64,000 nucleotides of DNA. It comes from Aliarcobacter vitoriensis (lineage in GTDB: Bacteria; Campylobacterota; Campylobacteria; Campylobacterales; Arcobacteraceae). Numbering within the stretch: position 1 is the stretch's first letter; the number at the start of each line of letters is the position of its first letter. The stretch lies in NCBI RefSeq assembly GCF_003316695.1, contig NZ_PDKB01000002.1:1-64000 (forward strand), written 5' to 3'. The notes below the pieces were generated by a model that worked only from the letters and a program-made list of their open reading frames with translations, searched no databases and had not been told where the DNA came from. Below are positions 6,939 through 15,428 of the stretch, one piece after another. The translations under genes were made by a program, and so were the position numbers.

Positions 6939-9821
6939 TTACTTTATTTTTTCAATATTTAAATCAATATTTTGATTTGATTTTTTTATATTAGAGTCAA
7001 TAATAACTTGTTTTTCATTTATTGATTTATCTTTTACTAAATACTCTTTTATATTTTCAACTCTTTTTTTACCAACACTCTCTTTTTCTTTTTTTTCATT
7101 AAAAGTTGCAGATATTTTTATTGCAAATTCATCTTTTTCTTTTAAAATAATAGCTATTTTGTCTAAAGTTTCTTGTTGAATTGGAGTTATTTCACTTTCA
7201 TTTAATTCAAAATTTACACTTTTTATCTCTTCTTCACTAAAATTAAATAACGAACCAATAAGAGAAAATGGTGATGTAACAGCTTTTGTCATAAGATTTA
7301 AAAATGCTTTCCATACAATAGAACCAATTGAAAACTGAGGATCATCAACATTTCCTGAAACAGGAAGATTTATATCTATTGTATTTGAAGAATCTTCTAA
7401 AAGAGCAATAGCTAAATCAAGTGGTAAGCTTATAGCATCAGGGCTTTCAATTTTCTCTCCTAATACTATCTTTTTAATAAGGATATTATTTTTTGCTTTT
7501 AAATTTGATTGCGTAATATTGTAATTTAAATCTAGCTCTAGTTTTCCATCTTTTATCTCACGACCTACAAATTTTGCTGTATAGGGTGTAAAACTTTTCA
7601 TAGCTATATTTTTAAATTTCATATTAACATCTGTTAAAATCTTAATATTATTTGGATTTACAACTCCAGTTATTGTTGCAATTCCATATTCATCAACAAC
7701 ACCTTTTACTTCAAGATTTGAAGTACTATTTGCTTTATTTTTTACTTCTGAAACTGTTCCATTTAGTTTTGAAATTGTTGTTTTAAATGGAATTGGTAAA
7801 TTTTTATCTTCAAAATCAAAAGTCATATTTTTAATATCAACTGGACCTAAAACAAATCTAAAAGGTTTTTTATTTTCTAAATTAGTACCTTTATCATCTT
7901 CTTTATTTTGTTCAATTTTTGTTTGAGTTGTTTTAGGTAAAATTATAGATATATGAGGATTTTGTAAAGCTGTTTTTTCTATTTTAAAAAATGTATTTTT
8001 ACTAATAATCTTTTTTAAATTTAAGTCTATATTTTTTGCTTCAATTTTGAGATTTGATTCTAAATTATTCATTTTAATATTTGGATCTTTATATTGCATT
8101 TCACCAATTACTAAAGTATCTTTTTTATAGTTCAAATTTGATAATTTTAAATTTGAATTATTTGTATCTATTTGAATATTACTTGATGCATCAAATAAAT
8201 TTATATCTGTTTTTGATAATTCACTATTTTTTAAAGATATATTTTGATTTTTATCAAATAAAAAGCTATTAGTTTTTAAATTTATATTTTTTGAACTCAC
8301 TGATAATTTTGAGTTTAGTTCTTGAAAATTAAAGTTAGTAGTTTTTAAATGTGCATTATCAAATGAAATATCATCAAAAATATTTAATTTTGATAAATTT
8401 AAATCAATATTTTTAGAAGTCAATTTTATTTTTGAGTTATTTTCATTGAACTCGAAACCATCTTTTAAAACAGCTATATTTCCTATATTTGTTTTACTAT
8501 TTTCCACTTTTATATTAGTTACTTTTAGATTTGTTTTATTTGAACTTACATCAAATTTGTTTGTATTGTCTTGATATTTTGCATTTGATGTTAATAAATT
8601 TGCACTATCTAAAAGTACCAAACTATCAACAATATTAAGTTTATTGGCATTTAAATTTATATTTTTTACTGATAGATTGGTATTGTTTATATTATCTGTA
8701 AAACTATAATTTCCATTATTTAAAGATATGTTTGAAATATTCACAATCCATGGTTGTATATTTTCATCTATGTTTGTTTCATTTGTAGTATTAGAACTAT
8801 TTACTAAATTTGCAAAATTTATTCCATTTTTATCCAAATTCATTTTTGCTGTTAAATCTTTTATGAAAATATCATATAAATTTATTGTTTGAGCATTTAA
8901 ATCAAAATATACTTTTTTAATATCAAGATTGTTTAAAGAAGCAATATCTTTATTGTTTTGATGAAGTTTTACATTACTTATATCCAATAAATCACTACTT
9001 AATTGCATATTAAAGCCATTTTTTAATTCTATATTGTAGTTTAAAATAAGATTTAAATTTGCTTCTTTATTTAGTTCAAAATTAAAAATAGTTTTATCAA
9101 AATCTAAAATCTCTTTTATTTTTAAATCTTTTATATTTATTTGTCCATAAGCTTCAAAAGGGTCTAATTTTAATCCCCCACCAATTTTAATAAAGCTATT
9201 CTCATTTAAAATAAATTCTAAATTATTTGATGAAAGAGAGTTTTTATATGTTCCCAAATCATAAATTGTATAGTTGATATCTTTTAAATTTAATGCATAT
9301 TTTTGCTCATCAACTAAGCTTTTATAGTCAATATATGCATTCTTTAAAACAATTTTTGAAATTAGATATTGTATTGAAGAACTTTCTTCTTCTACTTTTG
9401 TAACTTCTTCAATCTCTTCATTTTTTAACTCTTTATCTTGATTCTTTAATAATTGTAAAATATTAAAGATACCTTTTTCTTTTTCTACAATATTTGCATA
9501 AATACCATCAAGAGAAACATTCTTTATACTTAAATATCTTTTTTCAATCGATTTAAATGGTGCAAATTGTAAAGAAAAGTTATCAAAAGATACTACATAT
9601 TCATCTATTTCTTCATCAACTAATGCAAAATTATTTACTTCTATATATAAAGTTAGGGGATTAAAATATATCTTTTCTATTTTAGTTTTAGTTGTTAGAA
9701 TTTCATCTAAATTTTTTATAATTTCTTTTTTAGCTATATAAGGAACTAGAAAAAAACCAGCAAGAGTATAAATCACTATAAGTGATATAAATGTATATAA
9801 AATAATTTTTAAAGTTTTCAT
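6939..9821 (-). CDS. DUF748 (AsmA-like) large envelope protein
   Basis: A 960-aa protein with one N-terminal membrane anchor (about residues 5-29). A very long Asn/Lys-rich repetitive beta region rich in 'ISxKNINLxxxxL' strands follows, then a conserved C-terminal DUF748 block (about 700-860, with SPDAISLPLDLAIALLED and PVSGNVDDPQFSIG). It ends in an OmpA-like tail (VGKKRVENIKEYL). Such AsmA/DUF748 proteins form extended beta-groove bridges and are proposed to move lipids between the inner and outer membranes. The start codon overlaps the stop of the upstream ABC ATPase by 4 bases, so the two are co-transcribed. Function in detail is unknown. Confidence 0.85.
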   Translation of the reverse strand: MKTLKIILYTFISLIVIYTLAGFFLVPYIAKKEIIKNLDEILTTKTKIEKIYFNPLTLYIEVNNFALVDEEIDEYVVSFDNFSLQFAPFKSIEKRYLSIKNVSLDGIYANIVEKEKGIFNILQLLKNQDKELKNEEIEEVTKVEEESSSIQYLISKIVLKNAYIDYKSLVDEQKYALNLKDINYTIYDLGTYKNSLSSNNLEFILNENSFIKIGGGLKLDPFEAYGQINIKDLKIKEILDFDKTIFNFELNKEANLNLILNYNIELKNGFNMQLSSDLLDISNVKLHQNNKDIASLNNLDIKKVYFDLNAQTINLYDIFIKDLTAKMNLDKNGINFANLVNSSNTTNETNIDENIQPWIVNISNISLNNGNYSFTDNINNTNLSVKNINLNANKLNIVDSLVLLDSANLLTSNAKYQDNTNKFDVSSNKTNLKVTNIKVENSKTNIGNIAVLKDGFEFNENNSKIKLTSKNIDLNLSKLNIFDDISFDNAHLKTTNFNFQELNSKLSVSSKNINLKTNSFLFDKNQNISLKNSELSKTDINLFDASSNIQIDTNNSNLKLSNLNYKKDTLVIGEMQYKDPNIKMNNLESNLKIEAKNIDLNLKKIISKNTFFKIEKTALQNPHISIILPKTTQTKIEQNKEDDKGTNLENKKPFRFVLGPVDIKNMTFDFEDKNLPIPFKTTISKLNGTVSEVKNKANSTSNLEVKGVVDEYGIATITGVVNPNNIKILTDVNMKFKNIAMKSFTPYTAKFVGREIKDGKLELDLNYNITQSNLKAKNNILIKKIVLGEKIESPDAISLPLDLAIALLEDSSNTIDINLPVSGNVDDPQFSIGSIVWKAFLNLMTKAVTSPFSLIGSLFNFSEEEIKSVNFELNESEITPIQQETLDKIAIILKEKDEFAIKISATFNEKKEKESVGKKRVENIKEYLVKDKSINEKQVIIDSNIKKSNQNIDLNIEKIK

Positions 9822-10606
9822 AAAATCTCCTCTATAAAATATCTTTCATTTTTCTCTTTTATCGTAAGATTTGTATCAAAGATTTTACTTAAGTTTTCAC
9901 TTGTTAATATATCTTCTTTGTTTCCTATTTTATAAATTGTATTATTATATATTAAAGCAACCTTTTTTATCTCTTCAAAAATCTCTTCAAGATGATGAGT
10001 TACTAAAATAATAGTTGAATTTTTAGATAACTTTTTAAGCATTTTTATAAAATTCATTTGAGCTTTTATATCAAGTCCAACTGTTGGTTCATCTAAAATA
10101 AATGCTTTTGGATTGTGTATTAAAGCACGTCCTACTATACATTTTCTTAATTGTCCTGTACTCATAGCAGATACTTTTTTATATCTTAAATCTTCAATTT
10201 CTAGAAATTCCATAACATCTTTTGCTTTTTTAATTTGTTCATTCGTAAAATCTTGATGAGTAAAAATACCAATTGAACTATAATGCCCACTTAGTACAAC
10301 TTCAAAACCACTCAAATATCCAGCTTCCTTTTCAAAATGGTTATGTAAGTCATTTGTAATAACTCCTAATTCTTCTCTTAATTCAAATATAGAATATCTA
10401 CTTTTCCCAAATATCTCTTTTTTAAACTCTTTTGTGTGTCTTGGATGTATTTGTGATTGTATTAACTTCATCAAAGTTGATTTACCACTTCCATTTGAGC
10501 CTAATATTGCAAAATGTTCTTTTTCTTTAATTTTTAAGTTTAAATCTTTTAAAATAATTTTTTCATCATATCCAACATCTATATTTTCAAACTCTATTAT
10601 ATACAT
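9818..10606 (-). CDS. ABC transporter ATP-binding protein
   Basis: A 262-aa ATPase: Walker A GSNGSGKST near residue 35, Q-loop region, signature MSTGQLRK (a variant of LSGGQ) near 148, Walker B AFILDEPT near 167, and H-loop VTHH near 198. It most resembles ModF/YcbN-like stand-alone ABC ATPases. There is no permease next to it. It is translationally coupled (ATGA overlap) to the downstream DUF748 gene, so the ATPase may power or regulate an envelope process, but this is only context. The partner permease is not in the window. Confidence 0.85.
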   Translation of the reverse strand: MYIIEFENIDVGYDEKIILKDLNLKIKEKEHFAILGSNGSGKSTLMKLIQSQIHPRHTKEFKKEIFGKSRYSIFELREELGVITNDLHNHFEKEAGYLSGFEVVLSGHYSSIGIFTHQDFTNEQIKKAKDVMEFLEIEDLRYKKVSAMSTGQLRKCIVGRALIHNPKAFILDEPTVGLDIKAQMNFIKMLKKLSKNSTIILVTHHLEEIFEEIKKVALIYNNTIYKIGNKEDILTSENLSKIFDTNLTIKEKNERYFIEEIL

Positions 10607-10678
10607 TTTGTATCCTTATTTAGGGGCTTGTCTATTTTATAATAAATAAACTAACTATTTAATTAAGCATTTTAATAG

Positions 10679-10723
10679 TACAATATTGCCGAAATTTTTT
10701 TGTTTGATCTACATACAAAAAAA
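10679..10723 (+). promoter_or_regulatory. ddh promoter -10 and leader inverted repeat
   Basis: TACAAT (10679-10684) is a plausible -10. Shortly downstream TTTTTTTGT (10695-10703) and ACAAAAAAA (10715-10723) are perfect 9-bp inverted arms around an 11-base loop. The leader of about 60 nt could fold into an AT-rich hairpin before the strong AAAAGGAG ribosome site. Confidence 0.4.
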
Positions 10724-10751
10724 CTTACTACTTACAAAAGGAGCGTTTAGC

Positions 10752-11732
10752 ATGAATAATCAGATTAAAGTTGCAATTGTTGGATATGGTAATTTAGGAA
10801 GAGGTGTTGAGCTTTCTGTTTTAAAAAATCCTGATATGAGTTTAGTAGCGGTTTTTTCAAGAAGAGACCCTAAAAGTGTAACTACTATAAACACTCCTGT
10901 ATATTCTTTAGATAATATTTTAGAATTTAAAGAAAAGATAGATGTTTTAATTTTATGTGGTGGTTCAAAAGATGATTTACCTATACAAGGTCCAAAATAT
11001 GCGGAGCATTTTAATGTAGTTGATAGCTATGATAATCATGCGGAAATTCCAGCATACTTTGCAAGTGTTGATAAATCTTGCCAAAAAAATAAAACAATAG
11101 GAATGATTTCTATTGGTTGGGATCCTGGAATGTTCTCAATAAATAGAATTTATGGAGAAGCACTTTTACCAGATGGTGATACATATACATTTTGGGGTAA
11201 AGGATTAAGCCAAGGACATTCTGATGCAATTAGAAGAGTTGAAGGTGTAAAAAATGGAGTTCAATATACAATTCCATCAACAGAAGCTATTGATAAAGTA
11301 AGAAGTGGAAGCAGACCAAGTTTAACTACAAAACAAAAACATACAAGAGAGTGTTTTATTGTATTAAAAGATGGAGCTGATTCTAAAAAAATTGAAAATG
11401 AAATCAAAACTATGCCAAATTACTTTGAACCTTATGATACAACTGTAAACTTCATAAGCCAAGATGAGTTTGATAAAAACCACAATACTATGCCACATGG
11501 TGGATTTGTAATAAGAAGTGGTAAATCAAGTGATGGAGTAAATCAAGTAATAGAGTATGCTTTAAAACTTGATAGTAATCCAGAATTTACTGCTAGTGTA
11601 CTTGTTGCTTATGCAAGAGCTACATTTAGAATGTCTAAAAAAGGTGAGTTTGGAGCAAAAACAGTATTTGATGTTGCCCCAGTACTTTTATCACCAAAAT
11701 CTTCACAAGATTTAATAAAAGAACTTTTATAA
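10752..11732 (+). CDS. ddh: meso-Diaminopimelate D-dehydrogenase
   Basis: A 326-aa NADPH-dependent enzyme that interconverts tetrahydrodipicolinate and meso-diaminopimelate in one step, a shortcut in lysine and peptidoglycan precursor synthesis. The N-terminal Rossmann motif is VGYGNLGRG. The segments GWDPGMFSINR and FWGKGLSQGHSDAIRR are diagnostic of Ddh. The start at 10752 has AAAAGGAG 9 bases upstream and opens directly into the Rossmann strand, so an upstream in-frame start at 10686 is rejected. The gene stands alone, ending in a hairpin before a convergent gene. Ddh is patchily distributed in bacteria. Confidence 0.9.
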   Translation: MNNQIKVAIVGYGNLGRGVELSVLKNPDMSLVAVFSRRDPKSVTTINTPVYSLDNILEFKEKIDVLILCGGSKDDLPIQGPKYAEHFNVVDSYDNHAEIPAYFASVDKSCQKNKTIGMISIGWDPGMFSINRIYGEALLPDGDTYTFWGKGLSQGHSDAIRRVEGVKNGVQYTIPSTEAIDKVRSGSRPSLTTKQKHTRECFIVLKDGADSKKIENEIKTMPNYFEPYDTTVNFISQDEFDKNHNTMPHGGFVIRSGKSSDGVNQVIEYALKLDSNPEFTASVLVAYARATFRMSKKGEFGAKTVFDVAPVLLSPKSSQDLIKELL

Positions 11733-11744
11733 TCTTGTTTTAAA

Positions 11745-11762
11745 CTAAGGCTTTTGCCTTAG
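11745..11762. terminator. Bidirectional terminator hairpin
   Basis: CTAAGGC-TTTT-GCCTTAG followed by ATTTTAT, between the convergent ddh and relaxase-like genes. Confidence 0.65.
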
Positions 11763-11765
11763 ATT

Positions 11766-12788
11766 TTATATTGCTATACCTTGAGCTTTTATATCTATTT
11801 TATTGTTTATTTCATCTAATCTAAACTCTTTTTGTTTTATTTGTACTTCAAGACTTGTAATATTTGTACTTTTTACCAAAATCGTGTTACTTAGGCTATC
11901 TAAAATATCTTCTTTAATTACGATTTGAGAAATTAAATCATTTAAATCATTATCTTTTTGTCTGATTTTATTTAAAATATCATTCAATATATGGTATTGT
12001 TCAGCCAATTTCAGACTTAAATCTTCTAACTCAATCTCTTTTGAAGCAACTTGTGTATTTATATCACATAAAGTTTGTGTTCTAATATTTATTTGATTAT
12101 CTAAATTTTGTAAATCATCTTGTGAGCCCGAAATATTTTGATTAGAAATAACTTTATATATTTTTTGAGGAGCATAATCCATTTTTAAAATTTGAGCTAC
12201 AAATTTAAGCCTTTCAACCATGTCTTTTTTTTGCATTCTTGCATTTCTTCCAAGTTTGAAATCAAACATTGAAAAAATAGCATGAGCATGAGGAGTCAAT
12301 ATTGTATGAAATTCATTTATATTTACTAATACATTAAAATCTTCTTCATTTTTGCTATTACTCAAATCATAAGTAATAAACCAATCATTTCCTTTTTTTA
12401 TAATATTTTTATTAGGATAGTAGTTTTTACCATCTTTTTGGAAATAACCTTCATCTTTGTGAATTGTTAGATTTATTAGTTCATGTCCACCAAATTTTTG
12501 TTTTAATTCAAAAAATAGATCTATAATATCATCTTCTTTGTGATGTTCATCTATTGAGATAATTGCTTCTTGAAATAGATTTAAGATAGCACTTTGTTGC
12601 ATATTTTGTTTGATAGTTTCTTTATACTTATTTTGAGATTTTATTAAAAAATCATCATATTTATAAAATTCTTTAAAATAGTTATTGCTACAATCTCCTA
12701 CAATTGCACAACTAAAACCATTTAATCTTTGAGTATGAATATCTGTATTTTGTGTTAATCTTTCAACACTAAAAGACGCTTTTCCCAT
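11766..12788 (-). CDS. MobV/Mob_Pre-like relaxase-domain protein with coiled-coil tail
   Basis: A 340-aa protein. The start at 12788 has AAGGAATAATT before ATG and opens into KASFSVERLTQNTDIHTQRLNG, resembling the first motif of MobV/Pre relaxases. Further motifs are HKDEG at residues 110-114 and TPHAHAIF at 165-172, a spacing and composition like the H-x-D-E and H-x-H metal-binding motifs of plasmid mobilisation enzymes. From about residue 225 to the end the sequence is a long coiled coil (IKQKEFRLDEINNKID and similar heptads). No mobilisation partner, replication gene or transposase is nearby, so it is an orphan. Relationship to MobV is by motif only. Confidence 0.5.
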   Translation of the reverse strand: MGKASFSVERLTQNTDIHTQRLNGFSCAIVGDCSNNYFKEFYKYDDFLIKSQNKYKETIKQNMQQSAILNLFQEAIISIDEHHKEDDIIDLFFELKQKFGGHELINLTIHKDEGYFQKDGKNYYPNKNIIKKGNDWFITYDLSNSKNEEDFNVLVNINEFHTILTPHAHAIFSMFDFKLGRNARMQKKDMVERLKFVAQILKMDYAPQKIYKVISNQNISGSQDDLQNLDNQINIRTQTLCDINTQVASKEIELEDLSLKLAEQYHILNDILNKIRQKDNDLNDLISQIVIKEDILDSLSNTILVKSTNITSLEVQIKQKEFRLDEINNKIDIKAQGIAI

Positions 12789-12813
12789 AATTATTCCTTG
12801 TCGTTTTTCTATG

Positions 12814-12870
12814 GTGCTAAATAGCACTATTTGTGTGAAATTATTTAACTCAAACTTTCTTAAAAGTTTG
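12814..12870. promoter_or_regulatory. Two small inverted repeats upstream of relaxase-like gene
   Basis: GTGCT-AAAT-AGCAC (12814-12827) lies 26 bases before the relaxase-like start, and CAAACTT-N6-AAGTTTG (12851-12870) further upstream. Either could be an autoregulatory operator, or an oriT-type hairpin given the relaxase motif. Neither is proven. Confidence 0.35.
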
Positions 12871-12917
12871 CTTAATTTTAAAAAAATAATTAGGATAAAT
12901 CTTAATTTTAAGTGGAT

Positions 12918-12942
12918 AAAGTAAAGATATAATCTTTACTTT
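12918..12942 (-). terminator. Hairpin downstream of hemN
   Basis: AAAGTAAAGAT and ATCTTTACTTT form a perfect 11-bp stem with a 3-base loop, just after the hemN stop. The 3' side on the minus strand is U-rich within the stem but has only a weak following U-tract. Confidence 0.5.
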
Positions 12943-12947
12943 ATATT

Positions 12948-14315
12948 TTAGATAGTTTTAGAAAATCTTCTTTTCTCTTCTGGAATTTTATTTAAATATG
13001 CATCAAATGGCATACAAATATTTCTTATTAGCATAGAACCAGTTTGAGAAACTTCAATTTTTTCGTCATTTATATTTAAAAGTTCTGCATCTTCAAACTC
13101 TTTTAATGCAATTAAGGCATCCTTAAAATACCCTTTAAAGTTTATTTTGAACTCTTCTTCAACTCTTTGTATATTTAAAGAAAAATTACTCATAAGTTCC
13201 ATAATTACAAACTGTCTTAATATATCATCATCTGAAAGTTTATAACCTTTGAATACTGGTAAATCGCCATTATCAATAGCATTTTCCCAAGGTTCTAACT
13301 CTTTAAAGTTTTGTGCATAATAATCAACCCCATTTCCAATAGAAGTTAGCCCAATTCCAATTAAATCAGCACCACCTTTAGTTGTATATCCTTGGAAGTT
13401 TCTGTGTAATTCACCTTTCTCAATAGCTTTAAATAGTTCATCTTCTGGTTTTGCAAAGTGATCCATCCCAACCATTTTATATCCATTTGATGTAAAAAAA
13501 TCTATTGTATCTTTTAACATCTCCAGCTTAGTTTCAGGAGTTGGAAATGTTGTTTCATCAAATTTTCTCATAGTTTTCATAAGCCAAGGAACATGAGCAT
13601 AATTAAACACTGCAAATCTATCTGTATTAAGTGTAATCATCTGTTCTAAAGTCTTTTTAAAACTATCTCTAGTTTGATATGGTAAACCATATATTAAGTC
13701 AGTATTTACTGAAGTTATACCAGCATCTCTTGCTATTTTTATAACATTTTGTGTTAGTTCAAAAGGCTGAATTCTATGTATAGTTTTTTGTACAGTCTCA
13801 TCTAAATCTTGAACTCCAAAACTAAGCCGATTACAGCCACCATTTTTTAAAACATTCATATGTTCTACTGTAAAATATCTCGGATCAACTTCACAAGAAA
13901 TCTCTGCATCATTACTAAAATTTGGGAAAACTTCTTTTATAGCAATAATAACCTCTTCTAGTTGTGAAGGTGAAAAGAATGTTGGAGTTCCTCCCCCAAA
14001 GTGCATTTGAGTAACAGTTCTTGAAGTATTTAGATGATTTTTTAAAATATTTAACTCTTTTTTTAAATATGTTATATATTTTTCTTTTTTATCTTCTTTT
14101 GAAGTAAATATTGTATTACATCCACAAAAATAACAGGCACTTCTACAAAAAGGCATATGAATATAAAGAGATAAAACTCTATCATCACTTTGATTTTTAT
14201 AAAACTCTTTTAACTCTTCTTGCGTAAAATTTTCAGTAAACTCTGGAGCAGTTGGATATGAAGTATATCTTGGTCCTGGTTTTGAATATTTTACAAATTT
14301 TGCAAAATCTATCAT
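12948..14315 (-). CDS. hemN: Oxygen-independent coproporphyrinogen III oxidase
   Basis: A 455-aa radical-SAM enzyme converting coproporphyrinogen III to protoporphyrinogen IX without oxygen in haem synthesis. The cluster motif CRSACYFCGC (about residues 54-63) carries the Cx3CxxC ligands plus the following conserved cysteine of HemN. The N-terminal KYSKPGPRYTSYPTAP tract is diagnostic of true HemN rather than HemW. FGGGTPTF binds SAM, and the C-terminal HemN domain is complete. It starts 4 bases after the argF stop, so argF-hemN form an operon on the minus strand. The terminal hairpin lies just downstream. Confidence 0.95.
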   Translation of the reverse strand: MIDFAKFVKYSKPGPRYTSYPTAPEFTENFTQEELKEFYKNQSDDRVLSLYIHMPFCRSACYFCGCNTIFTSKEDKKEKYITYLKKELNILKNHLNTSRTVTQMHFGGGTPTFFSPSQLEEVIIAIKEVFPNFSNDAEISCEVDPRYFTVEHMNVLKNGGCNRLSFGVQDLDETVQKTIHRIQPFELTQNVIKIARDAGITSVNTDLIYGLPYQTRDSFKKTLEQMITLNTDRFAVFNYAHVPWLMKTMRKFDETTFPTPETKLEMLKDTIDFFTSNGYKMVGMDHFAKPEDELFKAIEKGELHRNFQGYTTKGGADLIGIGLTSIGNGVDYYAQNFKELEPWENAIDNGDLPVFKGYKLSDDDILRQFVIMELMSNFSLNIQRVEEEFKINFKGYFKDALIALKEFEDAELLNINDEKIEVSQTGSMLIRNICMPFDAYLNKIPEEKRRFSKTI

Positions 14316-14319
14316 TTAA

Positions 14320-15249
14320 TTATTTCTCATCTCTTTTTCTATCTAACCAAACCATAACAGCTTTTTGTGCATGGAGTCTGTTTTCTGCCTCTTCAAAAAT
14401 TCTGCTTTGATTTCCTTCAAGTACAGATGTACTCACTTCATACTCTCTATATGCTGGTAAACAATGTAAGAATATTGCATTTTCTTTTGCTAAATTCATC
14501 ATTTTTTCATCAACCATATATCCAGCAAAATCTTTTACTCTTTTATCTTTTTCATCTTCTTGTCCCATTGAAATCCAAGTATCAGTTGTAACAACTGTTG
14601 AGCCTTTTACAGCATCATTTGGGTCAAATCCAATAGATATTTTTGCACCACTTTTTTTAGCTTCATTTAGAGCATTTTTTAAAACTTCACTATCAACTTG
14701 ATAATCTTTTGGAGTTGCAATTCTTAGCTCAAACCCAAGTTTAGATGCGAGATTTAACCATGAATGAGCCATGTTATTACCATCTCCAATATAAGCAACA
14801 ACTAAATCTTTATCTAAACCTTCTTCCATAATTGTAAGATAATCTGCAAGTAATTGAACAGGATGAAATTTATCAGTAAGCCCGTTTATAACTGGAACTT
14901 TAGAATATTTAGCAAACTCTTCAAGTTTTTCTTGTTCAAAAGTTCTAATCATAACCATATCAACCATTCTTGAAATAACTCTAGCTGTATCACTCATAGG
15001 TTCACCACGACCTAGTTGAATATCATTTGATGAAAGAAATAGTCCAATTCCACCTAGTTGATAAATACCAGTTTCAAAAGATACTCGTGTTCTTGTAGAA
15101 CTTTTTTCAAATATCATTCCTAAAACTTTTTTAGGCATATAATCTTTAAATTCTCTTTTTTTTGTTTCATCTTTTATTTGTTGAGCTAAAGAAAGTATCT
15201 CTAAAATCTCATCTTTTGTGTAGTCAATTAAGCTTAAGAAGTGTCGCAT
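14320..15249 (-). CDS. argF: Ornithine carbamoyltransferase
   Basis: A 309-aa enzyme making citrulline from ornithine and carbamoyl phosphate in arginine synthesis. Key motifs are the carbamoyl-phosphate loop SSTRTR, the [11 protein letters not shown] segment, and the C-terminal HCLPAYR ornithine loop. The start MRHFLSL at 15249 has AGGAAA upstream and matches the usual length; an in-frame extension to 15309 is not needed. It precedes hemN with a 4-base gap. The divergent gap to nrdD holds both promoters. Confidence 0.95.
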   Translation of the reverse strand: MRHFLSLIDYTKDEILEILSLAQQIKDETKKREFKDYMPKKVLGMIFEKSSTRTRVSFETGIYQLGGIGLFLSSNDIQLGRGEPMSDTARVISRMVDMVMIRTFEQEKLEEFAKYSKVPVINGLTDKFHPVQLLADYLTIMEEGLDKDLVVAYIGDGNNMAHSWLNLASKLGFELRIATPKDYQVDSEVLKNALNEAKKSGAKISIGFDPNDAVKGSTVVTTDTWISMGQEDEKDKRVKDFAGYMVDEKMMNLAKENAIFLHCLPAYREYEVSTSVLEGNQSRIFEEAENRLHAQKAVMVWLDRKRDEK

Positions 15250-15400
15250 AATGATTTCCTTATATTGATTGAAAGCAAACATTTTATTTAATTTATCTTT
15301 TATAAACACTTAAAAACAACATTGAATCAATTTTAAAAGTATCATAAAATGACACTTTTGTGACAAAAATAGTTATTTGCTATTAAGACTTTCTTACATA

Positions 15401-15413
15401 AACTTTCAAAGTT
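15401..15413. promoter_or_regulatory. Palindrome in argF-nrdD divergent gap
   Basis: AACTTT-C-AAAGTT is a perfect 13-base palindrome 15 bases before the nrdD ATG. It could be an operator acting on nrdD, but no regulator can be assigned. Confidence 0.3.
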
Positions 15414-15428
15414 GAGAAAGGATAAAAA

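Noticed and set aside
10686-10751. N-terminal extension of Ddh
   Set aside because: The strong ribosome site at 10737-10743 and the Rossmann strand start at 10752; the extension overlaps the putative leader hairpin.
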